The notes: generated by a model from the letters alone, not told the origin. A DNA stretch of 64,000 nt from Typha latifolia (GCA_019914945.1 CM034101.1:8939188-9003187), one strand, 5' to 3'. Shown: positions 1 through 13,511, counted from the stretch's first letter. A program made the numbers and translations.

Positions 1-1937
1 CCACTAGGCTTGGGTTGGGTGGGCTGCAGACCGCAGCCTACCAACCAAGCCTCTGGTGGGCTGTGGTTGGACCCAGCCCACTTTGGCCAACCTTGTGGGC
101 TGTAGCCCAATTGCAGCCCACCTTGGCCCTTGCCTATTAGGTTAGGTTTGAGAGCCTAACCCAATACCCCTAGCCCAGCCCTTTGGGGACCATTTGGACC
201 CTATAACCCCGTTTACTTTTTTTGCACCCGATTTAATTAGCCTGATCTAGTATCAGGTGAATTGTAGGATGACATAAGACCCGCCCTAGGAGACCCTTGA
301 CTCATGTAATTGCCAACCATAATTACGCTAATAAGATAATTGATTCTATTAGTTGGCTAATCTTACATATGACTTTACTTGCGTGAATTAATAGGATTGA
401 CACCGCGTGAGGAAGATTTTGGGATTCCGGACTAGCTGACGAGTTTTACCATACCGTGGAGACCCCGAGGCGAGTAGAGTTATACAAATTTAGAATAACA
501 TAATTACAGTCATTATACCTGTCATGATACGGTAGGAAATGTCAGTATTAATGCATGCAATTGGTACTCCCTGTTATATCTTTTGCATATGTAGTTATTT
601 ATAACCTGTTCATCATAGTATCATGAGGATGTTAATGTGTATGATAATGCTTTACATGTGTCCTGTATGGTATACCATTGCATAGATGTATGATTGCTGT
701 GAATATGGAATGTAATGATCATGATGACTATAACATGCTTTATACACGCATAAACACTGCACCACTTCCACCTATCATTAGTAGTCGAATTCGGACTAGG
801 CAGTACCCCTACTCACTCAGCCCAGGGTTAAGGGTAGAGTGTATCATATATGTCTATACTATTAGCGGCCTACACCTGAGGTCGGGAAGCCTGTGTGGCA
901 TTCAGGTAGTTATACTGCATAGTTAGGACTAGATTATGATGATAGAAGAACATGATTGTGAGGCGGGGATATAACTCTAGCGGTACCCGACGACGCAGGG
1001 TTAGGGCGTTTGTTGATGAGCCGAGGGCTCCCGATTCTCCCGCCGAGGGCGGTGATGATTTAGAGAGAGTGAGATATGGGCTTACGACCAGGGGTCCCGA
1101 GTCCGATGGCCCTGGACAACCGGTCACATGTAGTGTCGCCATACACGTGTAGGTGACATTACCGCTAGATGTGTATATATCCCCCCTCGATGTATGAGAT
1201 GATGGATGATTGTTTCTTAAGAGTATTTACCCTGTGTGGTGAATAGCTCGGTGAGCGATGATAAGTATGATTATTGCCTTGGTAGACATGAGATGACTAA
1301 AACTGCTATTTTATTGCTATGCATAACATGTAAAACCTATGATTGAGATGTGTATGAAAAGAGATTGTCTCAAGCTTTATATCTCGTGTGAACTTATCAT
1401 AATACGTTTAGGAACTAGCATGTTCCAGGATAGTGATTGGTAATCTTTATCAATTGCATTGACTTAGTAAATTGTGGTAAGTCATTTCAATAAGCATATC
1501 GTTATCGTTAGCAAATATGGGCATACATTGGATATATACATGCGATGTCATTAATTTAGATTGTATGGATCCTACTCGCTGGGCTGTAAGCTCACCCCTC
1601 GTGGCGGTATTATTTCAGAGCTAGGGGACGCAGGTGCGGGTAGCGAGGCGTAGCCGCTTTTCTTTCCAGTACGTATATTAGTGTATTAAGCCCCTGCGAG
1701 GGTGTGATGATGACGTTGTATTTTCTTGGACTTTAGCATTGTATTTTGGATGTATATTTGGAAGGCTTGTTGTGGCCTGTGGACTTGTATCCGGACTCTT
1801 ATAATTGAGTTTATTTATGGTGAAATTGTGCTGTTGTGTGCCTTGTGAAATCCTTGTACTGACAGGTCATGTGATACACCGCGTGGGGGGATTTACCCAC
1901 GCGGTTTACACGTGTATTTGGAGGTTTGGGTGTTTCA
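1..1937 (+). repeat. 3' part of a long LTR (unassigned Gypsy-like family)
   Basis: There is no coding potential beyond chance ORFs. The stretch starts outside the window with a GGGCTG-rich tract (1-180) and ends at GTGTTTCA (1937), after which X-family LTR sequence follows. The block near 1570-1640 (ACTCGCTGGGCTGTAAGC followed by CACCCC) resembles the conserved block near the 3' end of long Del/Tekay-type plant LTRs. This is judged from general resemblance only. The 5' end and target duplication are out of view. Confidence 0.45.
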
Positions 1938-3345
1938 GGCGTCATGCGTCATAAGCCCAACCAGCCAGCTGCTACCCACCAGCCTCCCCCCACTGCCTCT
2001 CTCTCCCTTTAAATCTCTCCTTCTATCTCTCTCTCTCGGTCTCTCCCCCCTCTCTCTCTCCCCTTCTTGCTGACGCCAACCTATCGTCGCCGTTGCCGTC
2101 ATCGCCATCGAGGTGAACTCTTCTCCTTACTTTTCTTCTTCCTCCTCTTTATCTAGAGATGATTATAGTCGAGCATATTTCATCATGCATGTAATAGGCT
2201 AATCTTAGATATGAGTATAATGATAATATATAGAGATGATTAGAGATGACTATACTGTTATAATTTTATGTCCAGTTGACTTGTAGCATGAGTATGCATG
2301 TGATAGACTAGTAGAGACGTGCATGTGTTAGATATATAGTTGGAGACTGTATAACATTATTTTCCTATTGACTTCCTTACCACCTAAATTCCTGATATGC
2401 ATGACTTGCTATAGTACGGGATAAAATACATATGATCTGTCATTTATAAGAAAAGCATGAAATCTGATTAATAGGATAGTTGATAGAAAGCGTGAGGATA
2501 CTCAAGTGGGCACGAGGGTTAGGATGCGCTTGGTGGATAATTGATCGCTCGACATAGTCGTGATCCTATGGCCTTACGTCCGAGGTCATTAGTCTGTGTG
2601 CGTAGTAGATATTTGAATATATGCCGTCCGCAAGGGCATATGTGGCGAGCTATCCTCACGTATTTCTATCAGCTAGAAGGGTGCCCGGTTTGAATGGATG
2701 TTGATACCTTAGCGGATGACAGGGTATAGTTATGTTTGAGATACTCCTTGCGGATGGAAGAGTATGCTGAGCCTTAGGGCATGATGTTGAGACAGGGAAT
2801 CGGGTGTTGACTGTGCATAGTGGTCTAGTATGATGATGACATTCAGGGATTATATTGATGATTGAGATGTTGAAAAATGCATATAATTTCATTATCATCT
2901 AATATACTTGATTATCGAGTGGTCAATATACATTATATGTGGTTGCATTGGATATCATAGCATAGTCATGGTCAACATGCATCATATGTGTCATATTTGA
3001 GAGAGAGTTATGATGATGATGTGGCATGAAGATTATTTTTACATTATCAAGAATTGTATACTTTGATCAGTTATAACATGATATTTATATTTTATTTATA
3101 TATTATAGAGGATACATTCATATACTCATTCATAATAGAATGCTCTTATATAATTCATATGATCCAGTACATGATTTACTCTTTATTTGACATCACTGAT
3201 TCGGGGTAAGGTTTATTCACTGAGCCTTTTGCTTATGACTCTCTTTATTTCTTTTCTACCCCTTAGATATTATGGTACGTGAAAGCGACTTGAGATATCG
3301 TGAGAAAATATTTTAGAATGATGAAGTAAGCTATAGGTATGTGGC
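1938..3345 (+). repeat. Fragment of X-family long LTR
   Basis: It shares blocks in the same order with the X LTRs at 32743, 39094 and 42173: a CT-rich tract (about 2000-2060), TTATCTAGAGATGATTATAG (2150), two degenerate copies of the ATAC-TTAGCG-GGTAT hairpin (2703-2775), CACTGATTCGGGGTAAGG (about 3205) and a TACGTGAAAGCGACTTGAG block (about 3276). The start (TGTAAC) and end (GCGTTACA) are missing, so it is truncated on both sides. Confidence 0.6.
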
Positions 3346-3479
3346 TTCCTCGGTATTATGATATGTGATAGCCTCCACCTAGGACGCAAGACCATCGCAT
3401 CAAGATCATGCCCAGAGCGGGTCCAGCAAATGTGATACCATACCAATATCTCTTCATTTAAAAGGAGGCTATAACAAAG

Positions 3480-5676
3480 ATGGTCCAAGAGACGTCGTCC
3501 AGCAGGGTGATAAGACCAAGTTGAAGCGCCTATTCTTCACCAGTCTTGCTCGTGTAGAAGGACGGATTGTGGCAATTTTGTGTAGATTATCGAGCTCTCA
3601 ACTCCATCATCGTTAAAGACTGGTATGCTATACTGGTAATCGAAGAGTTGCTGGATGAATTGGAGGGTGCATGTTACTTCTCAAAGTTGGATTTGAGGGC
3701 AGGGTACCATCAAATCAGAGTAGAACCATCCAATGTGTACAAGACGGCGTTTATAACTCATGATAGGCACTACAAGTTCCTCGTTATGCTCTTTGGCCTT
3801 ACCAATGCTCCCACCATTTCTCAGAGCTTAATGAATGATATCTTTAGGCCTCATTTGAGGCATTATGTGCCGATATTCTTTGATGATATATTGATATACA
3901 ACCGTAGATGGGAGGAGCACTTATGACATCTTCGGACGGTACTTGGCGTATTGTGGCAACACAAATTGAAGGCTAAGGACTCCAAGTGTTCATGGGGGCA
4001 GCAAAGGGTTGATTACTTGGGCCACATCATATCTAAAGATAGCATGGAAGTTGACCTTAAGAAGATCCAAAGCATGGTAGAATAGCCGTTACTTAAGACT
4101 ACCAAGGAGCTACGTGGCTTCCTTAGTTTAACTAGTTACTATCTTCAGTTTTTGGCGAACTATGGCAAGGTTGTAGTTCCCTTCATAGCCTTGCTGTGGA
4201 AGGGTGCATTCACATGTGCGGACAAAGCAAGAGAAGCATTCACATGATCTTAGCTCCGGTCCTTACTTTAGCTGATTTCACCAAACCATTCACCGTTGAA
4301 TGTGATGCATCCAAAGTCAGTGTTGGGGCTATTTTGATGCAAGAAGATAGACTCATGGCTTACATGGCAAGGATCTTTCTGAATGTTCATAGCTTCTATC
4401 TACTTGTGAAAGGGAGATGCTCGCCATTATCCATGCTATCACCAAGTGGAGGCCTTATCTTATCGGGAGACGCTTCACGATCCGCACCGATAAAAGGAGT
4501 TTGCCATACTTCCTTGGGCAGCGCATACCACACACTAGCTCAGCAAAGGTGAGTGTCCAAGCTATTTGAATACAACTACGAGTTGGTGTATAAGAAGGGG
4601 ACCAAAAATAGCGCCGTCGATGCCTTATCAAGGTGCCCGAATCCAACCGAGTTGGCGGCTATTTTGGCGCTAGTTTTTCCTTTTTTCCAGCAGCTGCGGG
4701 AGGCCTACAAGAGCGATCTAAATGCCGTGAGGATGTTGGACGACCTTGCTACTGATCCTAGCTAAATGCAAGGAGTTGTGGTGAAGGACGGATTCTTGGT
4801 GGACAATGGCAAGATAATTATTCCAACTGATTGCCACTTGCGCTTGGAGTTGGTGCGCCACTTCCATGACACCCCCATGGCTGGACATGAAGGGGTGTTG
4901 TGCACCTATAAATTGCTGAGCCAGAGTTGCACATGAGCTGGAACAAAGAAGGTTGTACAAGCCTACATCAAGGCTTGTGAGGGGGTGTCAAAGAGCAAAG
5001 ACGGAATTGGCAAAACTTGCCGGCTTGCTACAACTGCTTTCAATTCCAATGAAGGTTTGAGAGTATGTCGCCATAGATTTCATCGACGGTCTGCCCATGG
5101 CTAGAGGACTTTTCGTGATCATGGTGGTGATAGATCGCCTCAGCAAGTATGCACATTTTTCAGCTTTGGTGCATCCCTACATGGCAAGGAAGGTCACGGA
5201 GGTTTATGTGCGTGATGTGGCCAAGATGCATGGTATGCCAAAGTCGATTATTTCAGATCATGATCCTATATTTGTGAGTCAATTTTGGTAGAAATTCCTT
5301 GCTTTCCAAGAGACTATCTTTCGTATGAGTTCAGCCTATCATCCTCAAACAGACGACCAATTCAAGGTGCTGAACCATTGCTTAGAGCAATACTTGCAGT
5401 ATTTTGTTGGCGAGCGACCGTGGTAATGGCTATCTTATTTGTCATGGGCTGAGTGGTCTTACAACACGACCTTCCACTCAGCCATTAGCATGACCCCGTT
5501 TGAGGCCGTCTGTGGTTAGCTACCTCCGACCTTGCATACATACGTGCCATCTGCCCTAACCGACCGAACTAAGGTGGATGCGGTTTTGCGAGATTGTGAT
5601 GAGATGTTGAGGAAACTCAAGATGCGCACCTAGCAGCTGCCCATAACCGAATGAAGCAAGTATATGACCAGCGACA
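3480..5676 (+). pseudogene. Ty3/Gypsy pol remnant (RT, RNase H, integrase)
   Basis: This is a decayed pol region of a Gypsy retrotransposon. The reverse transcriptase part (about 3560-4190) shows the [24 protein letters not shown] and FFDDIL motifs, the last being the catalytic Asp pair. A stop follows the RT core at 3924. RNase H follows at about 4240-4650 (FTVECDAS, KKGTKNSAVDALSRC). A degenerate zinc-finger region lies at 4840-5010, and the integrase core at 5060-5520 ([23 protein letters not shown]). Several stops and frameshifts break it. It lacks gag, protease and LTRs. Its right edge abuts the LTR of element B at 5677. The pol at 27680-29632 belongs to the same family. It is non-functional. 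Confidence 0.8.
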
Positions 5677-6464
5677 TGATACTCCACTTAGTTAGGATTT
5701 TATTTAATTAGCTAAATCCAACTCTGCACAGTTTTGGAAAAATATTTATAGAATATCCTACACATATCCAAATAATATCAAACTAGTTGGATAATGTCAA
5801 AAACCTCAAGATCTACAACTTTGATATTTATGACTTCTCCATATTCAGAATCTATCTATAAAAAATGAAAGCTTAATCCGAGAGGTAATCGGAGAAGATA
5901 AGGAATACTGGTTTAGTTGGTTTGTTAGGGTTTCATATTATTTTAGGACTTGTTGGCTAGCCTCTATAAATATATGGATGATAGCCAACTTTATTATGAA
6001 ATTGGATTATTGATTTCTTGCCTCCTATCTTCTCTCTAGATTTCTCTCTCCTCCCTTTTCACCATCCTTCCACCTCTACCGTTGGTAAGGTTTCTTCTAA
6101 CTTCTAATCACCCTCGACTGTCGAGCCACCCCTCTTCTTTAGCATCTCGACCACTTCATTCCCTTCGTTTAAATCCCTTAATCATATCCACCATCCACCA
6201 TTCACCATCCACCATAATCTCCATACCCATCCATAACCCTAACATCCACTCCACCCGTCACCACCACCATCACCCATATTATTATATATTTTCGTCATGC
6301 TAAAGTTCGAATCTGTGAAGGGCATAAATATAAAAGTTATAGATCAGGAAGTTACGGATCTAACCCAATTAGTTTTTAATTTTCTGACTACCGGATATAA
6401 TTTGACAAATAAATTCCCATGATTGCGCGGACTAATTTCTATAATACATTCAGATCTTGAAGGA
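5677..6464 (+). repeat. 5' LTR of Gypsy element B
   Basis: It starts TGATACTCCACTTAGTTAGG and matches the copy at 9583 and the minus-strand LTR of element C. A TATA box (CTATAAATA, about 5963) precedes CT-rich leader sequence. The right end is lost: compared with C, the LTR end, primer-binding site and gag start are deleted at about 6464. This LTR lacks the GTTCGAAC module that is found in the B-type LTR at 38681. Confidence 0.75.
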
Positions 6465-9400
6465 ATGCGACACCGGTGCGCTTTGTCGATAAGAAGGATT
6501 GACACTATGAGGATGAGGTTGATCCCTATGGAGATGGTGACGGACGTGCTCGAAGATTTAGAGAAGGTGATCAACATGCACAAAGGTTTAGACGTAAACC
6601 AAGTATATTTCGCGAACACAACAACGCTATTCGGGGGAGAACTGCACGCTTGGACTTTCTAAAATTTCAAGGTGGTAATCCAACGGATTGGGTGTTTCAA
6701 GTTAAACAATATTTTGATTATCAAGGAACAGCGGAAGATGCAAAAGTCTAGATGGCAAGCTTTCACCTCCAGGGAACGACATTATATTGGTATAAATCGA
6801 TTATTCGTGGTGGTGGATTTACTGGATGGGCTGATTTTTGTAGGAGGATTACACGCAGATTTGGGATAGCGCATATGAAGATTTTTCTGCCATATTAAGC
6901 AAGATGATTCAGAGGACAACTGTATCAGAGTATCAAGCTGAGTTTGAAAGAGTTAGTAGTCGTTGTGAGCTACCTTGGCCCGAACAAACATTGATGAGCA
7001 CATTTATTTCGGGGCGGCGGGACGAGATACAAGTAGATGTTCGTGCTCTATGTCCTACTACTCTTGAGGAGGCCTTTGAGAAGGCTGTGAGGATGGAACA
7101 AAAGCTTAGGGCTCTAAAGATTGCAGCGAAAACCAATTGGGGCAACCGAGATGGGCGGTTCGCACCTAGAACGTCGGCTGGAAATTCTGCGATTTCAAAA
7201 ACAGCGACTACGAGCACTAGAACATGACCACCTTTGAGACCTTCTTCTGATGTTAGAGGAATTACTAGACCCTCCCTCGTTCAAACTCTCAGACCTGCTC
7301 AAGTGGAGGAGTGAAGAGCAAAAGGCCTTTGCTTTCGATGTGATGAGCTCTTCACCCCCGGTCATTGGTGTTCTAAACCGATCGAGAGTGTGATGCTTAT
7401 TGATGGTCTTGAGGAGGATAATGAGGTTGTGGACACAACATCATTGTGGACTTGTATCCGTTGGCACTACGAGGAGCGGACATTGTCCTTGGTGCTCAGT
7501 GGTTATAGTGTTTGGGACCCGTCACATTTAATTTTTGGAGCATGTGGATGAAATATAAACAAGGAAACAAAGATGTGCGGCTTTATGGTGTTCGGTCTTC
7601 GTCGATTTTTGCGATGCAACCTACGGTGGGGCTGCCTTGAATTATCTTCGCCGATTATGAATTTGGCATATCTTCTTCAGTTAGGACTAGCAGGGGATGA
7701 TCCTAAAACGAGTTCAGGTACTACCATTGAATTGTCTAATTTATTAGATAATTTTTCTGGACTGTTTGAGGAGCCACAGGAGTTGCCACCGAGGAGAGCG
7801 GTGAACCATCGCATAGATATTGTACCCAGTGTTGCACCGGCGAATGTGAGGCCATATCGATATCCACATGTGCAAAGAAAAGTTATCTTAAAGATGGTAG
7901 CCGAAATGTTGGAGCAAGGCCTTATTCAACCAAGTCAAATCTCATACTCATCCCTCGTGCTATTGGTGCAAAAAAAGGACAGGATATAACATTTTTGTGT
8001 CGACTATCGGGCACTAAATGCTATTACCGTCAAAAACCGAAATCCTATTCCAATTATCGAGGAGTTGCTGGACGAGTTTGCAGGGGCAACTACATTTAGT
8101 AAGCTTGACTTGAGGGCTGGGTATCATCAAATTAGAATTCACCCGGCGGATGTGCAGAAAACTGCATTTCAGACTCCGGACGGGCATTATGAGTTCCGAG
8201 TGATGCCTTTTGGTCTCACCAATGCTCCAGCTACCTTTCAAGGCCTCATGAATGATATATTTCAGCCTCTATTGTGAAGATATGTCTTGATATTTTTTGA
8301 CAATATTTTGGTGTATAGCAGGACTGAATTGGAGCATTAGCGGCATTTGGAGGATGTGCTGAATTTGTTGAAGCAAAACCAATTGAAGATTAGGAAGTCT
8401 AAGTGCCTATGGGGAGTACCAAAAGTGGAGTATTTAGGCTACATCATTTCAGCAGATGGTGTAGCGGCGGATCCTCAAAAGGTTGCATGCATGACCGCTT
8501 GGCCTATTCCTACTACTACCACCGGATTGAGAGGATTTTTAGGGCTGACCGGATATTATCGTTGATAAAACTGAATATGACAAGATTGTTGCTCCTCTCA
8601 CTTCTTTGTTAAAAAGGACTCTTTTAGATGGACAGATGAAGCCACTATAGTCTTTAAAAACTGAAAACAGCAATAACGACGACACCCATTCTAGCGCTAC
8701 CGGACTTCACCAAAGAGTTTATTGTGGAATGTGATACATCGGGTGTTGGCATAGGAGCTATACTAATGCAAGAAGGACGTCCCATTGCATATCTTAGCAT
8801 GGCTTTATCACAAAAATCTCAGCAATTATCGACTTATGAGAAAGAGATGTTGGCAATTCTACATGCAGTGACAAAGTGGAGGCCTTATTTGATCGGTAGG
8901 TAATTCATTATCCGAACCGATCAAAGGAGCCTTCCATATTTTATGGGACAGTGTATACACACTCCGGCACAGTAGAGATGGGTCACAAAATTGCTGGGAT
9001 ATAATTATGAAATTCAACATAAGAAGGGAACGGAAAATAGAGCGATGGATGCACTATCGTGCCAACCCGATACCGCCGAGCTTGTATCTTATTCTTCTTC
9101 TACCTTACCCTTTCTTGACGAGCTGAGGTATGCATGTTCTTCTGACCAATATATTTTGAGATTGTTGCAGGAGGTGATGGATGATCCGGAGCGCCATCTA
9201 GTGTTGGAGAATCGAGGCGGTTTGTTGCTGGACCGTGGATGCATTCGGGTGTTGGAGCATATTGGTTCGGTTGCATATCATATGGGGCTGCCAGAGGGTT
9301 GAGTGCATCCTGTCTTCCATGGTTCATTACTGAGGGAGCGCATTGGAGATCATGAAATTGTTGGATCGGTTCTACCAAAGCCATTGGAAAAGATAGAGAT

Positions 9401-9582
9401 CGTAGAGCTAGTTCAAGTACTTGCTAGACGCCGCCGACGACATGGTACCAGATTAGAGATGGAGATTTTAGTTGAGTGGCTTGGCAAACCATCTGATGAG
9501 GCGACATAGTTCTACCAAAGCCATTTTGGAGCATTTTCCCGACTTTACACCTTGAGGGCAAGGTGGGGGAAGCGTGGTGGGC
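6465..9582 (+). pseudogene. Internal region of Gypsy element B (gag-pol, deleted)
   Basis: Domains in order: gag core (about 6465-7230), CCHC zinc knuckle (CFRCDELF..GHWC, about 7330), a protease remnant, RT (about 7690-8560: [19 protein letters not shown]), RNase H (about 8640-9060), a stub of the integrase region, then the integrase C-terminus with a chromodomain-like end (ILVEWLGKPSDEAT, about 9465-9510). Two internal deletions stand out. One near 7428 removes the protease active-site region. One near 9248 joins the start of the integrase region to its C-terminus, so the DDE core is gone. Stops and frameshifts occur throughout. A purine-rich tract just before 9583 is the likely polypurine tract. 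It can at most be a non-autonomous remnant. Confidence 0.8.
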
Positions 9583-10093
9583 TGATACACTTAGTTAGGA
9601 TTTTATTTAATTAGCTAAATTTAGCTCTGTATAGTTTTAGAATAATATTCATAAAATATTCTACACATATCTAAATAATATCAAACTATTCGGATAAGAT
9701 CGCCAACCTCTAGATCTACAACTTTGATATGCATGACTTCTCCAAATTCAGAATCTATCTACGAAAAAATAAAATCTTAATCCGAGAGGTAATCGTAGAA
9801 GATAAGGAATACTGGTTTAGTTGGTTTGTTAGGGTTTCATATTGTTTTAGGAGTTGTTGGCTAGTCTCTATAAATATGTGGATGGCCCAACTTCATTATG
9901 GAATTTGATTATTAATTTCTTGCCTCCTATCTTCTCCCTAGACTTCTCCCTCCTCCCTCTTCACTATCCTTCCACCTCTACCATTGGCAAGGTTTCTTCT
10001 AACTTCTAATCTCCCTTGACTGTCAAGCCATCCTTCTTTTTTGGGATCTCGACCACTTCGTTCCCTTCGTCTAAATCCCTTAATCACATCCAC
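9583..10093 (+). repeat. 3' LTR of element B, truncated
   Basis: It starts TGATACACTTAGTTAGG and runs parallel to the 5' LTR up to about 10093, where it stops abruptly. The next base belongs to element C in the opposite orientation, at the end of its RNase H coding region. About 510 bp of LTR remain. Confidence 0.75.
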
Positions 10094-13000
10094 GATAGTG
10101 CATCCGCCGCTCTATTTTCTATTCCCTTCTTATATTGGATTTCATAATCATATCCCAGCAATTTTGTAACCTATCTTTGCTGTGCCGGAGTGTGTATACA
10201 ATGTCCCATAAAATATGGAAGCCTCCTTTGATCGATTCGGATAATGAATCGCCTACCGATCAAATAAGGCCTCCACTTTGTTACCGCATGCAGAATTGTC
10301 AACATCACTCTCTCATAAGTCGATAATTGCTAAGATTTTTGAGATAAAGCCTTACTAAGATAGGCAATGGGACGTCCTTCTTGCATTAGTACAGCTCCTA
10401 TGTCAACACCTAATGCATCACATTCAACAATGAATTCTTTGGTGAAGTCCGGTAGCGCTAAAATGGGTGCCGTCGTCATTGCTGTTTTCAATTTTTCAAA
10501 GGCTGAAGTGGCTTCATCCGTCCATTTAAAAGAATCATTCTTTAACAAAAAAGTGAGAGGAGCAGTGATCTTGCCATATCCGGCGATGAAGCGTCGATAA
10601 TATCCAACCAACCTCAAAAATCCTCTCAATCCGGTGGTAGTAGTAGGAATAGGCCAAGCTGTCATACATGCAACCTTTTGAGGATCTGCCGCTACACCAT
10701 CCACTAAAATTATGTGGCCTAAATACTCCACTTGTGGTACTCCCCATAGGCATAGGCACTTGGACTTGTTGATCTTCAATTGGTTTTGATTCAACAAATT
10801 CAGAATGTCCTCCAAATGCCGCCAATGCTCCAATTCAGTCTTGCTATACACCAAAATATCGTCAAAAAATACCAAGACATACCTTCGCAAGAGAGGCCAA
10901 AATATATCATTCATGGGCCTTGAAAGGTAGCTGGAGCATTGGTGAGACCAAAAGGCATCATCCGAAACTAGTAATGCCCGTCCGGAGTCTGAAATGCAGT
11001 TTTGTGCATATCCGCCGGGTGAACTCTAATTTGATGATACCCGACCCTCAAATCAAGCTTACGAAATATAGTCGCCCCCGCAAGCTCATCCAGCAACTCC
11101 TCGATAATTGGAATAGGATACCAGTCTTTGACGGTAATAGCGTTTAGTGCTCGATAGTCAACACAAAAATGCCATGTTCGATCTTTTTTTCGCACCAAAA
11201 GTACGAGGGATGAGTATGAGCTATGACTTGGTTGTATGAGGCCTTGCTCCAACATCTCGGCTACCAACTTTGAGATAACTTCTTTTTGTACATATGGATA
11301 CTGATATGGCCTCACGTTCGTCGATGCAGCCCCAGGTACAATTTCTATGCGATGGTCCACCACTCTCCTCGGTGGTAACTCCTGTGGCTCCACAAATAAT
11401 CCAGATAAGGTATCTAATAAATTAGACAATTCAATAGTAGTACCTAAACTCGTTTGAGGCTCATCTCCTGCTAGTCCTAATAGAAGAAGATAGGCCAAAT
11501 CATATGCACAAGGCAGCCCCATTATAGGCTCCATCGCAGGAATTGGCGAAGACCGAACACCATCAAGCCGCACATCTTTGTTTCCTTGTTTATATTTCAT
11601 CCAAATGCTCTGGAAATCAAATGTGACGGGTCCCAAACTCTGTAACCATTGAGCACCAAGGACAATGTCCGCTCCTCGCAGCGCTAATGGATACAAGTCC
11701 ACAATGATGTCATCTCCTTGTACCCGTATACTGACCCGGCGACACAAGCTCTCCGCCTTAAGCTTCGTGACGTCTCCAATAGCAACGTCAAATCTCATTG
11801 TCGATTTGGCATCCAAACCCAATATCCTCACTAACCTCTCGCCTAGAAAGTTGTGTGTACTCCCCGAATCGATGAGGATATGCACACAATGCTTTCTAAT
11901 GAGTCCGTCTACTCGTAACGTCCTCAACGCGGAATTACCCGAATATGCATGAATCGATATTTCAACTTGGATATCTTCCTCCACGCCCTCCTCAACGGTC
12001 TCCTCTGGAAACTCTCCATCATCAACAACCTCATCATCCTCCTCAATACCGTCAATAAGCATCACACTCCCGATCAGTTTAGAACACCGATGACCGGGGG
12101 TGAAATGCTCATCACATCGAAATCAAAGGCCCTTCGCTCTTCGCTCCTCCACCTGGGTAGGTGTGAGAGTTCGAATGGGGGGTCTTGTGTCTCCTCTAAT
12201 ATCAGAAGAAGGTCTCAAAGGTGGTCGTGGTCTAGTAGTCGTAGCCGCTGTTTTTTTAAACCGCAGAATTTCAGCCGGGATTCTAGCTGCAAATTGCCCA
12301 TCTCGGTTGCCCCAATTATTTTTCGCTGGCATCCTTAAAGCTCTATGCTTTTGTTCCATCCTCACGGCCTTCTCAAAGGCCTCCTCAAGAGTAGTAGGAC
12401 ATAGAGCACGAATATCCGCTTGTATCTCCTCTAGCAGCCCTGAAATAAATGTACACATTAATGTACGTTCGGGCCACGATGGCATACAACGACTACTAAC
12501 TCTTTCAAACTCAGCTTGGTACTCTAATATGGTAGTCTTTTGAACCATCTTGCTTAATGTGGCAGCAAAATCTTGATATGCCGCTGTCCTAAATCTGCGT
12601 GTAATCCTCCTACAAAAATCAGCCCTATCGATAAATCCACCAGCATGAATTACCGATCTATACCAATGCAATGCCGTTCCTTGGAGGTGAAAGCTTGCCA
12701 TTTGGACTTTTGTATCTTCTGCTGTACCTTGACAATCAAAATATTGTTCAACTTGAAATACCCAATCCGTTGGATCACCGCCTTGAAATTTTGGAAAGTC
12801 CAAGCGTGCAGTTTCCCCCTGAATAGCGTCATTGTGTTCGTGAAAGATCCTTTGTTCAGGTCTAAACCTTTGTGCATGTTGATCACCTTCTCTAAATCCT
12901 CGAGCACGTCTATCACCATCTTCACAGGGATCAACCTCATCCTCATAGTGCCAATCCTCCTCATCGACAAAGCGCACCGGTGCCGCACGGCTCTCGGGTT

Positions 13001-13395
13001 CCACCACCGTCTAACAGAGGTGGGGGATGATGTGAAGGCATAGGTAGGAGGGGATCATTGACACTCATATGACGCACCTGGACCTGTGAGATATCGGTTC
13101 TATAGAGTCCCACCGTTGGTCCTTCTTGAAACTCCATTCGTCGTCGAGAAGATGATGAACCTAATCGATTCACGACATATTCCTTGAATTCATTGTGATC
13201 CTTTTGTATGTTGTCAACTCTATGCAATAATGTTTGGAACATGCCCCTTAGTTCATCCATATTCGAACCCATAGACATTGGTTGACTCGGTCCTACTATG
13301 GTCGCTCCAAAGGAATCAGCTTCACGGTTAGGATCATCATACATTGAGTCCTCCCTTGTTGGTGTGCTCTCCATAGGTCTCCTTGTTTCAACCAT
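10094..13395 (-). pseudogene. Gypsy element C gag-protease-RT-RNase H
   Basis: This is the best-preserved Gypsy coding region in the window, read right to left. Gag starts at 13395 (MVETRR). A one-base frameshift near 13007 splits gag. A TGA at 12123-12125 replaces the first Cys codon of the zinc knuckle. Protease carries ILIDSGSTHNF (about 11865-11895). RT carries VDYRALN, a TAG at 10968 in place of a Glu codon, a one-base deletion near 10917, and then FFDDILVYS. RNase H (FIVECDA) ends with another TAG at 10330, then continues to the DALS motif at about 10096. Integrase is missing because the element is cut off at 10094. Its relatives are B and the element at 35696. The few single-base lesions suggest a relatively young insertion. 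Confidence 0.85.
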
Positions 13396-13418
13396 TAATG
13401 GATGTCTTAGGTTCGCCT

Positions 13419-13511
13419 GCTCTGATACCACTAATAGATTCTGATACCAATTTGTTAAGCTTTGATACCAAATGATAGGCTTTGATACCAAATTGATAGG
13501 ATCTGGAACCA
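13419..13511 (-). repeat. Tandem array of tRNA-iMet primer-binding-site units
   Basis: On the minus strand, TGGTATCA(A/G)A-type motifs recur every 19-21 bases. Their plus-strand ends lie at 13430, 13449, 13470 and 13490, with a degenerate TGGTTCCAGATC at 13511. One is a full TGGTATCAGAGC (13419-13430) and two read TGGTATCAAAGC. The repeat unit includes the probable LTR end (CCTATCA at 13494-13500) plus the binding site. The same site is single in the other elements. Confidence 0.8.

Noticed and set aside
10968..12065. 365-codon minus-strand ORF as a host gene
   Set aside because: It carries protease and RT motifs of a Gypsy element and continues in frame with gag.
13419..13511. tRNA genes at the repeated TGGTATCAGAGC-type motifs
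   Set aside because: Only the short complement of a tRNA 3' end is present; no cloverleaf or A box is seen.
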